64,000 nucleotides of DNA. Source: Sorghum bicolor (taxonomy: Eukaryota; Streptophyta; Magnoliopsida; Poales; Poaceae). The translations under genes were made by a program, and so were the position numbers. The notes beneath the pieces were generated by a model. That model worked only from the letters and a program-made list of their open reading frames with translations. It did no database searches and was not told the origin of the DNA. The DNA lies in the NCBI RefSeq assembly GCF_000003195.3, contig NC_012870.2, forward strand, positions 22,126,501-22,190,500, given 5' to 3'. Shown in pieces: positions 10,801 through 22,099 of this stretch; the stretch's first letter is position 1, and every line of letters starts with the position of its first letter.

Positions 10801-13800
10801 CGTACACCTGCGAAGAAGAAAGTTTCAAGATCACCGAGGCAATTGACCTCTCAATCCGCATGGCGGAAACAGCAAACCAAGCCGCACAGCTGCCCCCCGA
10901 CCAGCTCCGATTACCTGAGCAGGAGACAGCCAGAAAGAATTCAAAATCCAAGGAGTACAAAGAAGTGCAGCTGGTCGAAGGCAACCCCGAGAAGACAGCC
11001 CTCATCGGGGCTAACCTGGATCCAAAATAGGAAGACGCGCTCGTCAGGTTTCTAAGGGACAACGTGAGCGTTTTCGCATGGAAACCCGCAGACATGCCCG
11101 GTGTCCCACGAAACCTGATCGAGCACTCCTTAAACGTCTCGAAGACCGCAAGACCAATCAAGCAAAAACTGCGACGGTTCGCTCGTGACAAAAAGGAGGC
11201 TATTAGGACAGAAATAACACGGCTTCTAGCAGCCGGATTCATAAAAGAGGTGTATCATCCCGATTGGCTCGCCAATCCGGTTCTTGTACGCAAAAAGAAT
11301 AATGAATGGAGAATGTGCGTTGATTACACCGATCTCAACAAACACTGTCCTAAAGATCCTTTTGGTCTTCCTCGCATCGACGAGGTGGTCGACTCAACGG
11401 CCGGATGCGAACTCCTCTCCTTTCTAGATTGCTACTCTGGTTATCACCAGATCTCGTTAAAGGAAGAAGATCAGATCAAAACATCCTTCATCACACCCTT
11501 CGGCGCATACTGTTACACTACCATGTCTTTCGGACTTAAAAACGCCGGGGCCACTTATCAAAGAGCCATCCAGCAATGCCTCCACGACGAGATTCGCGAT
11601 GACCTCGTCGAGGCCTATGTGGACGACGTGGTCGTAAAAACAAGGGACGCGAGCACCCTAATCGACAACTTAGACTGAACCTTCAAGGCACTCAATAGGT
11701 ACAAGTGGAAGCTCAACCCCAAGAAATGCATTTTCGGCGTTCCTTCCGGTCTACTGCTCGGCAACGTCGTCAGTTGCGACGGCATACGACCAAACCCTTC
11801 AAAAGTCAAAGCCGTACTCGACATGCGACCACCGAAGAACGTCAAGGATATTCAGAAGCTAACCGGATGCATGGCCGCCCTCAGTCGTTTCATCTCAAGG
11901 CTGGGAGAAAAAGGCCTCCCTTTCTTCAAACTATTGAAAGCGTCAGAAAAATTCTCTTGGACAGAAGAAGCCGACGCTGCGTTCACTCAGCTTAAGACCT
12001 TCCTCACTTCACCGCCTGTCCTCACAGCGCCTCAGCCCAATGAAGACCTGCTCCTTTACATTGCTGCAACCGACAGGGTTGTTTCCACGGCAATAGTGGT
12101 CGAGCGAGATGAACCAGGTCACGTCTTCAAGGTCCAGAGACCCGTTTACTTCATAAGTGAAGTTTTAAACGAATCCAAGGCCAGGTACCCACAAATACAG
12201 AAGCTTATATACGCCATCCTGATAACGTCAAGAAAGCTGAAGCACTACTTCGACGGCCATCGAGTCCTGGTGACAACCAGCTTTCCTCTCGGGGACATCC
12301 TGCGCAATAAAGACGCCAATGGCAGAATCGTGAAATGGGCAATGGAATTATGTCCATTTTCCCTAGAGTTCCAGAGTCGCACCACTGTCAAGTCTCAAGC
12401 CCTGGTCGATTTCATTGCCGAATGGACGGATCTCAACGAGCCTTCCGTGCCAGATGTCTCAGACCACTGGTCAATGTTCTTTGATGGGTCCTTGAACATC
12501 AACGGTGCAGGCGCTGGGATATTGTTCGTATCACCAAACAAGGACAAACTCCGCTACGTCCTTCGAATCCTTTTTCCGGCGTCGAACAATGTCGCCGAAT
12601 ACGAAGCTTGCTTACATGGCGTACGACTAGCCGTTGAACTGGGGGTCAAGCGCCTCTATGTCTACGGCGACTCCGCTTTGGTCATCAACCAGCTCAACAA
12701 GGAGTGGGACGCAACCCACGAGAAGATGGATCTCTACTGCAAAGAAATTCGCAAATGGGAAACTAACTTCTATGGCATAGAGTACATCCACGTGGTCCGG
12801 GATAAGAACCAAGCAGCAGATGCGTTGTCAAAGTTAGGCTCCTCTCGGGCCCAAATCCCGCGGGGTATTTTCGTCCAGGACATCCATGAGCCGAGCGTAG
12901 GCTCCCCCCTGGTCGACAAGCAACCCACCGAGGCAATGCTCATAGATGACACCACTCCGACAACCGGTGGGCGTGACTGGCGTACCCCGTTCATCAAATA
13001 CATATCAGACGGGACAGGCTTCCAGGACAAAACAGAGAACGAGCGCCTTATCCGACGATCAAAGAACTACATCCTGGTCGACGGGAAACTCATGCGGAAA
13101 AACGCAAGCTCCGAAGTACTGCTCAAGTGCATACCCCAAGATGATGGTATCAAGCTCTTGGAGGACATACACGCTGGATCCTGCGGCAATCACGCCGCAT
13201 CTAGAACGCTGGTCGGAAAGGCTTTCCGAGCAGGTTTTTACTGGCCAACCGCGGTCGGCGACGCAGAAAAACTGGTTCGGCATTGCGAAGGATGTCAGTT
13301 TTTCGCTAAGAGGACCCACGTACCTGCCCATGAAATTCAAACCATCCCGTCGTCCTGGCCCTTTGCTTGCTGGGGGCTTGACATGATCGGACCATTTAAA
13401 CCAGCCCCGGGCAATTTCAAGTTTGTCTTCGTGTTAATCGACAAGTTCTCCAAGTGGATTGAATACATGCCCCTGGTCAAGGCAACCTCCGAGAAGGCTG
13501 TGGAGTTCCTCAATCAAATCATACACAGATTCGGCATTCCGAACAGCATAATCACCGACCTGGGCACTCAGTTTACTGGCACCACTTTTTGGGATTTCTG
13601 CGATGACAGAGGCATAGTCATAAAATATGTGTCAGTAGCACATCCACGTGCCAACGGTCAAGTCGAACGTGCTAACGGAATGATCGTTGACGCCCTAAAG
13701 AAGAGGCTGTACACCGAAAACGACAGAGCACCCGGTCGATGGATGAGAGAATTGCCGGCAGTAGTCTGGGGCCTCCGAACCCAGACCAGTCGAAACACAG

Positions 13801-14123
13801 GGGTGTCTCCCTACTTCATGGTATACGGTGCAGAGGCGGTCCTGCCGTCTAACATACACTTCGGATCTCCTAGAATCGAGCACTTCGACGAGGCGACTGC
13901 CGACAACGCCAGAGAACTCGAAATCAATTGCATGGAGGAAAAGCGTTTAGTTTCATGTCTCCGAACAGCAAAATATCTCGCGGCAGTCAGGCGATACTAC
14001 AACAGGAACGTCAAGGACCGTTCCTTCGTGGTCGGCGATCTGGTGCTTCGATGGAAAACAAGCCAGGAGGGAATGCACAAGTTATCCACTCCCTGGGAAG
14101 GACCCTTCGTGGTGACCGAGGTC
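7888..14123 (+). pseudogene. Gag-pol of outer element, broken by two frameshifts and two stops
   Basis: The N-terminal gag reads in one frame from about 7888 to 8250, in a second from about 8271 to 8575 and in a third from about 8585 on. The second change lies at a run of nine C (8575-8583). The third frame runs through the gag domain (about 9260-9780), an arginine-rich stretch, a knuckle-like CQLH...H...EEC motif (about 10024-10068), a protease with DGGSSID (about 10459), RT with YVDD (11616-11627), a connection RNase H, a second RNase H starting FFDGS (about 12478), the integrase HHCC zinc finger (about 13170-13310) and a D,D35E core (TDLGTQF, VERAN). TAG at 11028-11030 and TGA at 11676-11678 lie in frame. 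The reading is then cut at 14123 by the inner element and ends at 26577. The broken frame could not make a full polyprotein without recoding. Confidence 0.92.
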
Positions 14124-14812
14124 TGTTGATGCAAAATTGATCTGCAAACACAAAGGGCTAATACCCGATTCAAACGTTAAGGCGTGCCAGCCGATTTGAC
14201 CTTGCTATCGGCAAAGGTGATAACTCGAATACTTTAGTCCTGACAACAGCGATGCGCCCGGATGTCACGGCTAAGAGGTACTCACGCGGAACTCGAGAAC
14301 ACGCCGAGCTTAAGTCGACGAATTCCTAAGAACTCGTAATAAGAAGAAAAAAGGGTGACGAAGTCGTCGAAAAGTAGATGCTGGAATATGAGTAAAAACG
14401 TATGTTTGATTGATTTCTTGATATCTGATTACAAGGTCTTAGGGCTTATATTTATACCCTGCTCAAAGAGCTACGACCAGACACGATTAGAATTCGAATT
14501 CCAAATTACACGGAACCCGTATATAAAACGATACGAATAACATAAGGAAATAATAAAACCACCCTTCGTGACAAACCGAAACTCCTCCACATGACAACTG
14601 GCAACTTCCGGACTCCTCCTTCGCGTCATCGGCAATCCCCTTGCCATAGTCATCGGCAGACCCTTTTACTTGGTCATCGGTACCATGTTACTGTCTGAGG
14701 ACTTAGTCACATTCAACCCTTCCCTCATCGGCAACCATCCTTACCAGCAACCCGTATCGTACTGCCACCCTGTCCTGCCATCCTGGACACGTGCCCAAAA
14801 ACGGTGTCAACA
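14124..14812 (-). repeat. 3' LTR of inner element
   Basis: 689 bp, ending at 14812 next to the polypurine tract (read on minus). It contains five exact GCCGAT/ATCGGC words. The duplicated AGGTC lies at 14119-14123. Confidence 0.95.
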
Positions 14813-14825
14813 CATGCCCCCCAGT
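14813..14825 (-). promoter_or_regulatory. Polypurine tract of inner element
   Basis: On minus the bases just before the 3' LTR read AACTGGGGGGCATG. The G-rich run at this place fits the plus-strand primer of reverse transcription. Confidence 0.7.
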
Positions 14826-15293
14826 TTCGGAGTATAAAACTATTAATGCTCCGAAATTCTCTGCAGTAATGATGTCTTTTCCGCAATTAATGCTCCTAAT
14901 CTGGTAACCGACAACCTCAATCTGGGCAACTCTGATCCTAATCCTCCGCAGATCCCTCGAAATCCACAACTTCCCAAACGGGCATCCCTATTAGTCGTAC
15001 ATCGGCAACAATACCGTTACAAAGATCTGCCGATGCTCTGCCCAGGATATTCGCAAAAACGGTTACTTCCCCTCTATCCGCCCATCGGCAGGACGACCGT
15101 TATAGAATATCACCGATGGACCGACCAAGAGATCGTGCACAGTAAAATATCTTTAGATAATGACCGCTTCCTGTCAAATCACCTGCACAATCCCTGGATT
15201 ATCGTGCGAACAGTTACCATATCCACTTGAGTACCCTCGGGTTTCTCGGATGTGGCAAAGAAATAAGTCAGATTTGCCCTTGTCCATCTTGCC

Positions 15294-15303
15294 CTATAAA
15301 TAG
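15294..15303 (+). promoter_or_regulatory. TATA box of the antisense gene in the inner element
   Basis: CTATAAATAG lies about 150 bp before the ATG at 15452, on the strand opposite to gag-pol. It suggests that the extra gene has its own promoter and does not depend on the LTR. Confidence 0.65.
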
Positions 15304-15451
15304 TTCCTTCTTGGGTACTCCTCCCCCATTACATCATTCTGCCATCCAACTTCACTTTTCCAGCGGCGGCGCCATTCTCAATCCCCAAGATCTCCGACAA
15401 GCATTCTTCTTCATCAACTCCGGCGTCTTCCAGCGTCCCCCTCACGACAAG

Positions 15452-18400
15452 ATGGCCGTTGGCTTCATCGTCCCTGAGGTCAGACTTTCATTTCATCCGC
15501 TGTACCTTTTTCCTGCATTCCTGTTCATCTGCGATTTACCTTACCGAATATTTTCCCTCTCCCTTTTCTTTGTATCTTTATTCCCCAAAACACCAGGAGT
15601 TATCCAACAAAATTGTCATTCCTACCGATCAACCACATCTTCAATGCCTCGGCCCCCTAGGGGATCCAGATCCAACCGACCTTATCAACGCAGAAACCAA
15701 CAGGATTCCCTTTAGAGCCGAAAACTTTGCTCTAGATCTATGGAAAGACACCTTTCGCTCTTGGCCTAGCCCTACTGTAGGGTGGAAAGACTGGTTCTTG
15801 AGGGTCAGCAACTCTTATGAAGTTCAATGGGGTGAGAGGAAATTAGCTCAATGTATTAGGCTGTCCATTGCCGATATGCACAGGAACGAGTCATTGCTGA
15901 TAGCCGCATCTTACTTTTGGTCAGATACTCTCAACGCTTTTGTCTTCGGCCACGGCCCTGCTTCTCCTACCCTTGCCGATGTAGCCATGCTCACCGGGTT
16001 AGACATATCTTCTGCCGATAGCACCCACTTTTTTGATACCGCCCCTAGCGTCAAAGTGGAGACTCGCGCTATCGGCGGCTGGTCAGGGTACATCCAGAAG
16101 TACCGCGGGAGAGGGCCTGTCACCATAAAGGAACAAACCACTTTTCTGAACATGTGGCTAGACAAGTTTGTATTCTGTGGTCGATCGGCAGGACCGACTT
16201 CTGTCTACCTATCGGCAGCAGAAAGACTGGCTAGCGGTGGTCAATTTCCTCTCGGCCGTTATTTGCTCGGCGCTGTTTATCACCTCCTCCATCAGGTAGT
16301 CCAGAAACTTCTGCTCGGCCAACCTATCGGCAACTTGGGAGGTCCTTGGTGGTTTATTAATATGTGGCTCAATCTGCACCTGCACAAGCGCCTTGATCTC
16401 AACTTGTTCTCTCAGCACTTCCCAAGAGATATAGCCGAGAACCATGTGTTGGGCGAAGAAGAATCGGCAACACGTGCCCCCCTGAACTTTGGCGAAGCTG
16501 TTATAGTTTTACCCGGTTCAGGGAACACTCCGGATCAGATCGGCCGATTCTTCGAAACGCTGTATGAGGGTCTGGCCAGAGATGAACGACCATGGCTGGC
16601 TTATGACGACCCAGACAGCATGCTCCCTCTGACCTTCAATCCGTTCGACGACGCTCTTGATAGGGACAATGAGGTGATGATGGCAATCGTGACTCCCAGA
16701 GCCATACCAGTGAACTTCTTCGGCAGCACGAAAACCTCTCCCCAAACCTATGAATTTTATAATCCATCGGCATTAGCTCGCCAGCTGGCTTTCGGCCAAT
16801 TGCCGATCGCACTTCCTTATGCCGATGTAATAAAGCCCAGAGAACCCATCGCTAACCTCCTCGAGTGGACTCGAGTAGCCCAGTTACCACCAAATGCCGA
16901 TACAGATGTAGATCTGTCAGAATGGGTCCCAGCTGCCTTTATCACTCAAGCATACAAGCTATGGTGGGCAGAATGGAAGGAGAATCTATTCTGCAGATCG
17001 GCTCTCTCATACCGCGGCATGATCGACCCCGAATACGAAGTCCCTGACGACACTGTAAGTGTTTTAAACCGATGTCTCATTTTCCAATACTATTCCCATC
17101 GATAATTCACCCCTGTATTCTTTTTGCAGATTGACAACACCCCCCCATCGGTTAGCAGGAGTGGCAAGCCGATCGACTTATTCCCACCAGGCCCGATCTC
17201 CTCAATCGGCCACAATGCTCCCACTCTGGCTTCCATTGTACACCGGGGTGCGCGTCTCAAGAAAGTTACCACCAGGAAAACTCAGACATCACCAACGGTA
17301 ACTGCTTCCACTCTGGCGCAAGCTTTCAAGGCAATCTGTTAAAACCCTTTTTATTTATGCTGACTATCTTTATATCGGTTATCTGTGCTCATAAACTCTT
17401 TATCGTTGTTGCAGCAAACTGGTGCATCGGCAAAAGCCAAACGTCAAGGTGCCGATCTCCCCCAGTCTAGCCAGCCAAAGAGGAAAGGCGTCCAAGGTGT
17501 TAAGACTGGAACAAAGCGTCAGAAAGTGGCGACTCCTCCTCCTCCTCCGGTGTTTCCAATCCCAGTGGAATCTTCTCCTTCTCCTCCAGGAGTCCAAGCA
17601 CAGCAAGGAACATCTCCCCAATTAATACAGGAAGCAGTACAGACTGAAGAACCTCAGCAAGAAGAACCTCAAACGGCGGGCGCATTATCTGACGTAGGCG
17701 AACAAACAACTGGCCCGGCAGGTCCAGTTATATCATCGGCGGTTTCCTCAATTCAAACAACTATTGTTCCTCTTCCGGGTAACATATCCCAACAATACTC
17801 CTACCGATAAACTTATTTTCATTTCTTCTTATAATCCTTCCTGTCTTCTTTCAGGCGATATCATTCTATCGGCAACATCTGCCGATCAACCTGCAGCTCT
17901 ATCGGCCTCTCTGAGTCAAAGGCAGGAAATTGCCCTGAAGCAAGTAAGTCATCCACTTTTCCATCGGTATCATCTGTCGACGTTTTGACCATAAAACTGA
18001 CCTATTTCATTTTCATTTTCAGGAACAAGATTCTCCCGACAGCTTATTCTCCTTCGCTATTGATATCTTTGAAGAAGAAGGCGAGGAAGCAAGCTCTTCT
18101 CGAGCAGTTGGAATTGTATCGGCAGAAACCAAAGCTAGGCTGGAGGAGCTATCGGCCATACTTCATCAAGACACAACTCAACTGGTCGACGATTCTGACC
18201 CAGCCAAGGCCCTGTTCAAGACTCTTAGAGGCCAAATTCCTGCCGATGCCGAAGAAGCACTCTTCCACGCTGCACATCTAGAAAGCCGTCAGCTACAGTA
18301 CCAGAGAGCTACCCGACGCCTTGCCGACAGAGCTGCTCAAATCCAGCTCTCTGAGGAGATGATAAAAGAAAAACTCTTAGCCGATGAGAAACATAAGAAC

Positions 18401-18718
18401 ATCGGCATCTTAAAGTCCTCAGGTGATGCACTGAAGCAGAAAATGTCCGATCTATCGGCCAAAAGAGAAGCTCTGCTGGCTGAACTCAAGCAAGTAGAAG
18501 ACGCCCTGTCCCAAGCCCAACAAGAAGATAGTCAACTGCCGGAGACCCTCAAGCATCTTGAACAGGAACGAAACATCCATGGTCGTAAAGCGCTGCAACT
18601 GAAGAGGAAATTGAAGCCGATTGAAGGTTCTGCCGATGACGATATCAAAGAGATAGAGACAGCCAACCAGATTCGGCTGCGCGCCATATCTGCAATCCAG
18701 GCACTGCTGAACATCTGA
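15452..18718 (+). CDS. Antisense accessory gene of inner element: plant mobile domain (PMD-like) protein, six exons
   Basis: Exons that keep frame: 15452-15478, 15597-17054, 17130-17330, 17415-17778, 17855-17943, 18023-18718, giving 944 residues with no stop. Donors and acceptors are GT-AG except intron 3, which begins GC (AAG|GCAATC). Residues about 10-495 resemble the plant mobile domain (aminotransferase-like PMD): WKDWFLRVSNSYEV, LADVAMLTGLDI, TFLNMWLDKFVFCG, LGRYLLGAVYHLL, MWLNLHLHKRL and FEFYNPS-like text. The middle is rich in P, Q and T with a basic KRKGVQGVKTGTKRQK patch (possible nuclear signal). The C-terminal 120 residues are charged and heptad-like (coiled coil). Host PMD proteins such as MAIN and MAIL1 act in gene expression and transposon silencing; the role of this copy is unknown. 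The gene lies between pol and the 3' LTR, opposite to both. Confidence 0.8.
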
Positions 18719-18863
18719 AGCTTTCATCGGCGACACACCTTTGTTTCTCCGTTTTTAGCTTTTAGTCTAGCCGATAAGACTGTTATCGGCATCTTTTGAA
18801 ACATTAAGTCTGCCCTTGAACATTTAAATTCAGCCGATAGGAATGTCATCGGCACTTAACCTT

Positions 18864-21800
18864 TTATGCATCGATCCATATGCTGGGGTAGTACTTCTTC
18901 AAATATTTGCCATTTAATGCTCTGGGAAATTCAACTCCTTCGAGAGTTTCTAGAATATAGGCATTACCAGGAGCTGAGCGTTTTATCCGATAAGGACCTT
19001 CCCAATTAGGAGACCACTTCCCAAACTTTGAACTTTTAGTCCCGATTGGCAAAATCAACTTCCATACCAAATCCTTATCGGCAAACTCCTTAGCCTTCAC
19101 CTTTTTATCATACCATCTGGCAACTCTCTTCTTATTTTCTTCTATACTCATTAAAGCCGTTAACCGATGCCCCGCTAAATCATCTAACTCATCGGTCATT
19201 AAAGTGGCATAATCATCGACAGCCAATTGATCTTGAAAAGATAATCGCCTAGATCCAGCCTTAATCTCCCAAGGCAAAACTGCATCATGTCCATACACCA
19301 ATTGATAAGGTGACACCTTGGTTGATCCATGACAAGCCATCCGATAAGACCACAGTGCTTCATTCAACAATGTATGCCACCGCCTAGGATTTTCTTCAAT
19401 CTTTCGTTTAATAAGCTTGATAATTCCCTTGTTAGACGCTTCGGCCTGCCCATTGGCTTGAGCATAGTAAGGAGAAGAATTCAACACTTTAATTCCCATA
19501 CCGATTGCAAATTCATCGAACTCCCCCGACGTGAACATGGTGCCCTGATCGGTAGTAATCGTTTGGGGAATCCCAAATCGGTAAATAATATGTTCCTTCA
19601 CAAAATCAATCATATTGGCCGATGTGACTTTCTTCAAGGGAATAGCTTCGACCCATTTGGTGAAATAGTCAGTGGCAACCAGAATGAATTTATGCCCTTT
19701 GCTAGATGGTGGATGAATCTGGCCGATCAGATCGATGGCCCACCCCCGGAACGGCCAAGGTTTTATTATAGGATTCATAGCCGATGCGGGTGCTCTCTGG
19801 ATATTACCGAACTTTTGACAACCTTGACATCCCTTGAAATATTTAAAACAATCTTCGAGTATGGTCGGCCAAAAATATCCATTCCTTCGAATCATCCACT
19901 TCATCTTAAAAGCTGACTGATGCGCTCCACACACTCCTTCATGGATTTCTCCCATTAAACTTCTGGCTTCATCATCACCCAGGCATCGGAGAAGAATTCC
20001 GTCGATAGTTCGATAATACAATTCATTTTCAAGGATCACATACTTGGTTGCTTGAAATCGAACCCGTCTTTCAACCTTTTTGGACGGATCTTTTAGATAA
20101 TCAATAATTTCTTCCCTCCAATCACCGGCAGTGACTACCGATGTCGCATTAATCATTGGCTGATATCCCGAGGCATGCTGGGCTAACCGATTAGCGTCTT
20201 CATTATGCAATCGGGGAATATGCCCCAATCGGAAGTTCTTGAATTCCTTCAACAGTTGTATACTTCTCTCGAAATAGGTTATGAGAACTTCACTTCGGCA
20301 CTCATAGCTTCCAGCCAATTGATTTATAACCAACATGGAATCTCCGAATACTTCAACAGCATCAGCACGAACTTCTCTTAACAACTCCAATCCCTTGATC
20401 AGAGCTTGATACTCAGCCTGATTATTTGTTGATGTAGCAACAATCGGCAAGGAAAATTCATACTTCCTCCCCTTAGGAGAAACTAATATAATGCCGATTC
20501 CTGCTCCCCGGTCACAGGTAGATCCATCAAAGAAGAGCGTCCAGGGTGCAATTTCCCAGGTTTCCACTAGACCGCAATGCTGAGTTACGAAATCGGCCAT
20601 AACCTGCCCTTTGACCGCCTTAGCCGATTCGTAACGCAAATCGAACTCCGACAGCGCCAAAACCCATTTACCGATCCTACCACTCATAATCGGCATAGAT
20701 AGCATGTATCGGACCACGTCATCTTTGCAAACAACAGCACATTCGGCTGACAACAGGTAATGTCTTAGCTTGATACATGAAAAATATAAGCATAAGCACA
20801 GCTTCTCAATGGCCGAATACCTGATTTCAGCATCGATTAACCTCCTACTCAAATAATAAATTACCCTCTCTTTCCCTTCAAATTCTTGAACTAAAGCTGA
20901 ACCGATAACCGATCCATCGGTAGATAAATATAATTTGAAGGGTTTCCCTTGTTGAGGTGGAACTAAAACCGGAGGGTTTACTAGATACCTTTTGATTTCA
21001 TCTAGAGCCAACTGCTGTTCTTTTCCCCAAACAAACTCCTGATCGGCTTTCAATTTAAGAAGAGGACTGAAAGCACGAATTCTCCCAGATAAATTCGATA
21101 TAAATCTTCTGATAAAATTCACTTTGCCGATCAACGATTGGAGCTCGGTTTTATTGGTAGGGGCCACTATTTTATTGATAGCATCAATAGACCTTCGACT
21201 AATTTCAATACCCCTCTGATGTACCATGAAACCAAGAAACTGCCCTGCCGATACACCAAATGCACACTTGTTGGGATTCATCTTCAATCCATGCTTCCTC
21301 GTGCATTCCAACACTCTTCGTAAATCGGCAAGATGCTTTGAGAAATCTCCAGACTTGACCACCACATCATCAATATAAATTTCTACGATCTTGCCGATGA
21401 ACTCATGAAATATAAAATTCATAGCCCTTTGATAAGTAGCACCGGCATTCCTCAACCCAAAAGTCATGACTATCCATTCAAATAGTCCAACATGACCAGG
21501 ACACCTGAATGCGGTTTTTGGAATATCCTCTTCTGCCATGAATATTTGATTGTAACCCGCATTACCATCCATGAAGCTGATGACCCGATGGCCAGCCGCA
21601 GCATCAACCAGTAGATCGGCGACAGGCATTGGATATCCATCCATCGGTGTAGCTTTATTGAGATTCCTGAAATCAATGCACACCCGAAGTTTCCCGTTCT
21701 TCTTGTAAACCGGGACGACATTGGAAATCCATTCAGCATACCGACACTGCCGAATAAACTTAGCTTCAATAAGTTTAGTGATTTCGGCCTTAATATCAGG

Positions 21801-22097
21801 TAGAATGTTAGGATTACATCGGCGGGCTGGTTGCTGATGTGGCCGAAACCCAGACTTAATGGGTAACCGATGTTCAACAATTGATCGGTCTAAACCAGGC
21901 ATCTCTGTATAATCCCAAGCAAAGCAATCTTTATATTCCTTTAACAAACTAGTTAATTGCCGTCTACACTCAGGATCTAATTTAGCGCTGATAAAAGTAG
22001 GCCTAGGCCTATCACCACTACCTATATCTACTTCTACCAAACCATCGGCCGATGTGAATCCCTGGCCTAATTTTCCATCATCGGCGAATCTATCCAT
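18864..22097 (-). CDS. Pol polyprotein of inner element (RT, two RNase H domains, integrase)
   Basis: 1077 residues from ATG 22097. The order is: reverse transcriptase with YIDD near residue 240; a connection RNase H; an archaeal-type RNase H starting FFDGST near 522 with NNQAEYQ and FGDSMLV; an HHCC integrase zinc finger near 720-770 (HEGVCGAHQ, CQGCQKFG); the integrase core with D near 789, TTDQGTMF near 853 and AEASNK, a D35E spacing; and a C-terminal GPYRIK region. All catalytic residues I can place are present. It copies element RNA to cDNA and integrates it. The ATG overlaps the gag-pro stop by one base (TAATG, 22095-22099). The pol frame has a TAA four codons before this ATG, so restarting at the ATG or a shift at the overlap is needed. 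Confidence 0.93.
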   Translation of the reverse strand: MDRFADDGKLGQGFTSADGLVEVDIGSGDRPRPTFISAKLDPECRRQLTSLLKEYKDCFAWDYTEMPGLDRSIVEHRLPIKSGFRPHQQPARRCNPNILPDIKAEITKLIEAKFIRQCRYAEWISNVVPVYKKNGKLRVCIDFRNLNKATPMDGYPMPVADLLVDAAAGHRVISFMDGNAGYNQIFMAEEDIPKTAFRCPGHVGLFEWIVMTFGLRNAGATYQRAMNFIFHEFIGKIVEIYIDDVVVKSGDFSKHLADLRRVLECTRKHGLKMNPNKCAFGVSAGQFLGFMVHQRGIEISRRSIDAINKIVAPTNKTELQSLIGKVNFIRRFISNLSGRIRAFSPLLKLKADQEFVWGKEQQLALDEIKRYLVNPPVLVPPQQGKPFKLYLSTDGSVIGSALVQEFEGKERVIYYLSRRLIDAEIRYSAIEKLCLCLYFSCIKLRHYLLSAECAVVCKDDVVRYMLSMPIMSGRIGKWVLALSEFDLRYESAKAVKGQVMADFVTQHCGLVETWEIAPWTLFFDGSTCDRGAGIGIILVSPKGRKYEFSLPIVATSTNNQAEYQALIKGLELLREVRADAVEVFGDSMLVINQLAGSYECRSEVLITYFERSIQLLKEFKNFRLGHIPRLHNEDANRLAQHASGYQPMINATSVVTAGDWREEIIDYLKDPSKKVERRVRFQATKYVILENELYYRTIDGILLRCLGDDEARSLMGEIHEGVCGAHQSAFKMKWMIRRNGYFWPTILEDCFKYFKGCQGCQKFGNIQRAPASAMNPIIKPWPFRGWAIDLIGQIHPPSSKGHKFILVATDYFTKWVEAIPLKKVTSANMIDFVKEHIIYRFGIPQTITTDQGTMFTSGEFDEFAIGMGIKVLNSSPYYAQANGQAEASNKGIIKLIKRKIEENPRRWHTLLNEALWSYRMACHGSTKVSPYQLVYGHDAVLPWEIKAGSRRLSFQDQLAVDDYATLMTDELDDLAGHRLTALMSIEENKKRVARWYDKKVKAKEFADKDLVWKLILPIGTKSSKFGKWSPNWEGPYRIKRSAPGNAYILETLEGVEFPRALNGKYLKKYYPSIWIDA

Positions 22098-22099
22098 TA
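22095..22099 (-). promoter_or_regulatory. TAATG stop/start overlap between gag-pro and pol
   Basis: On minus the bases read GGTTTTTAATGG: TAA (22099-22097) closes gag-pro and ATG (22097-22095) opens pol, sharing one A. A run of five T precedes it. UAAUG sites couple termination to reinitiation in some non-LTR retroelements. A -1 shift on the T run is the alternative. Confidence 0.75.

Noticed and set aside
14355..14540. A 61-codon frame, also at 26022-26207
   Set aside because: It lies within the LTR and is duplicated with it; no protein similarity.
15597..17054. The PMD-like exon as a captured host gene in ordinary genomic DNA
   Set aside because: It lies between pol and the 3' LTR of an element with identical LTRs and shares the element's GCCGAT enrichment, so it belongs to the element.
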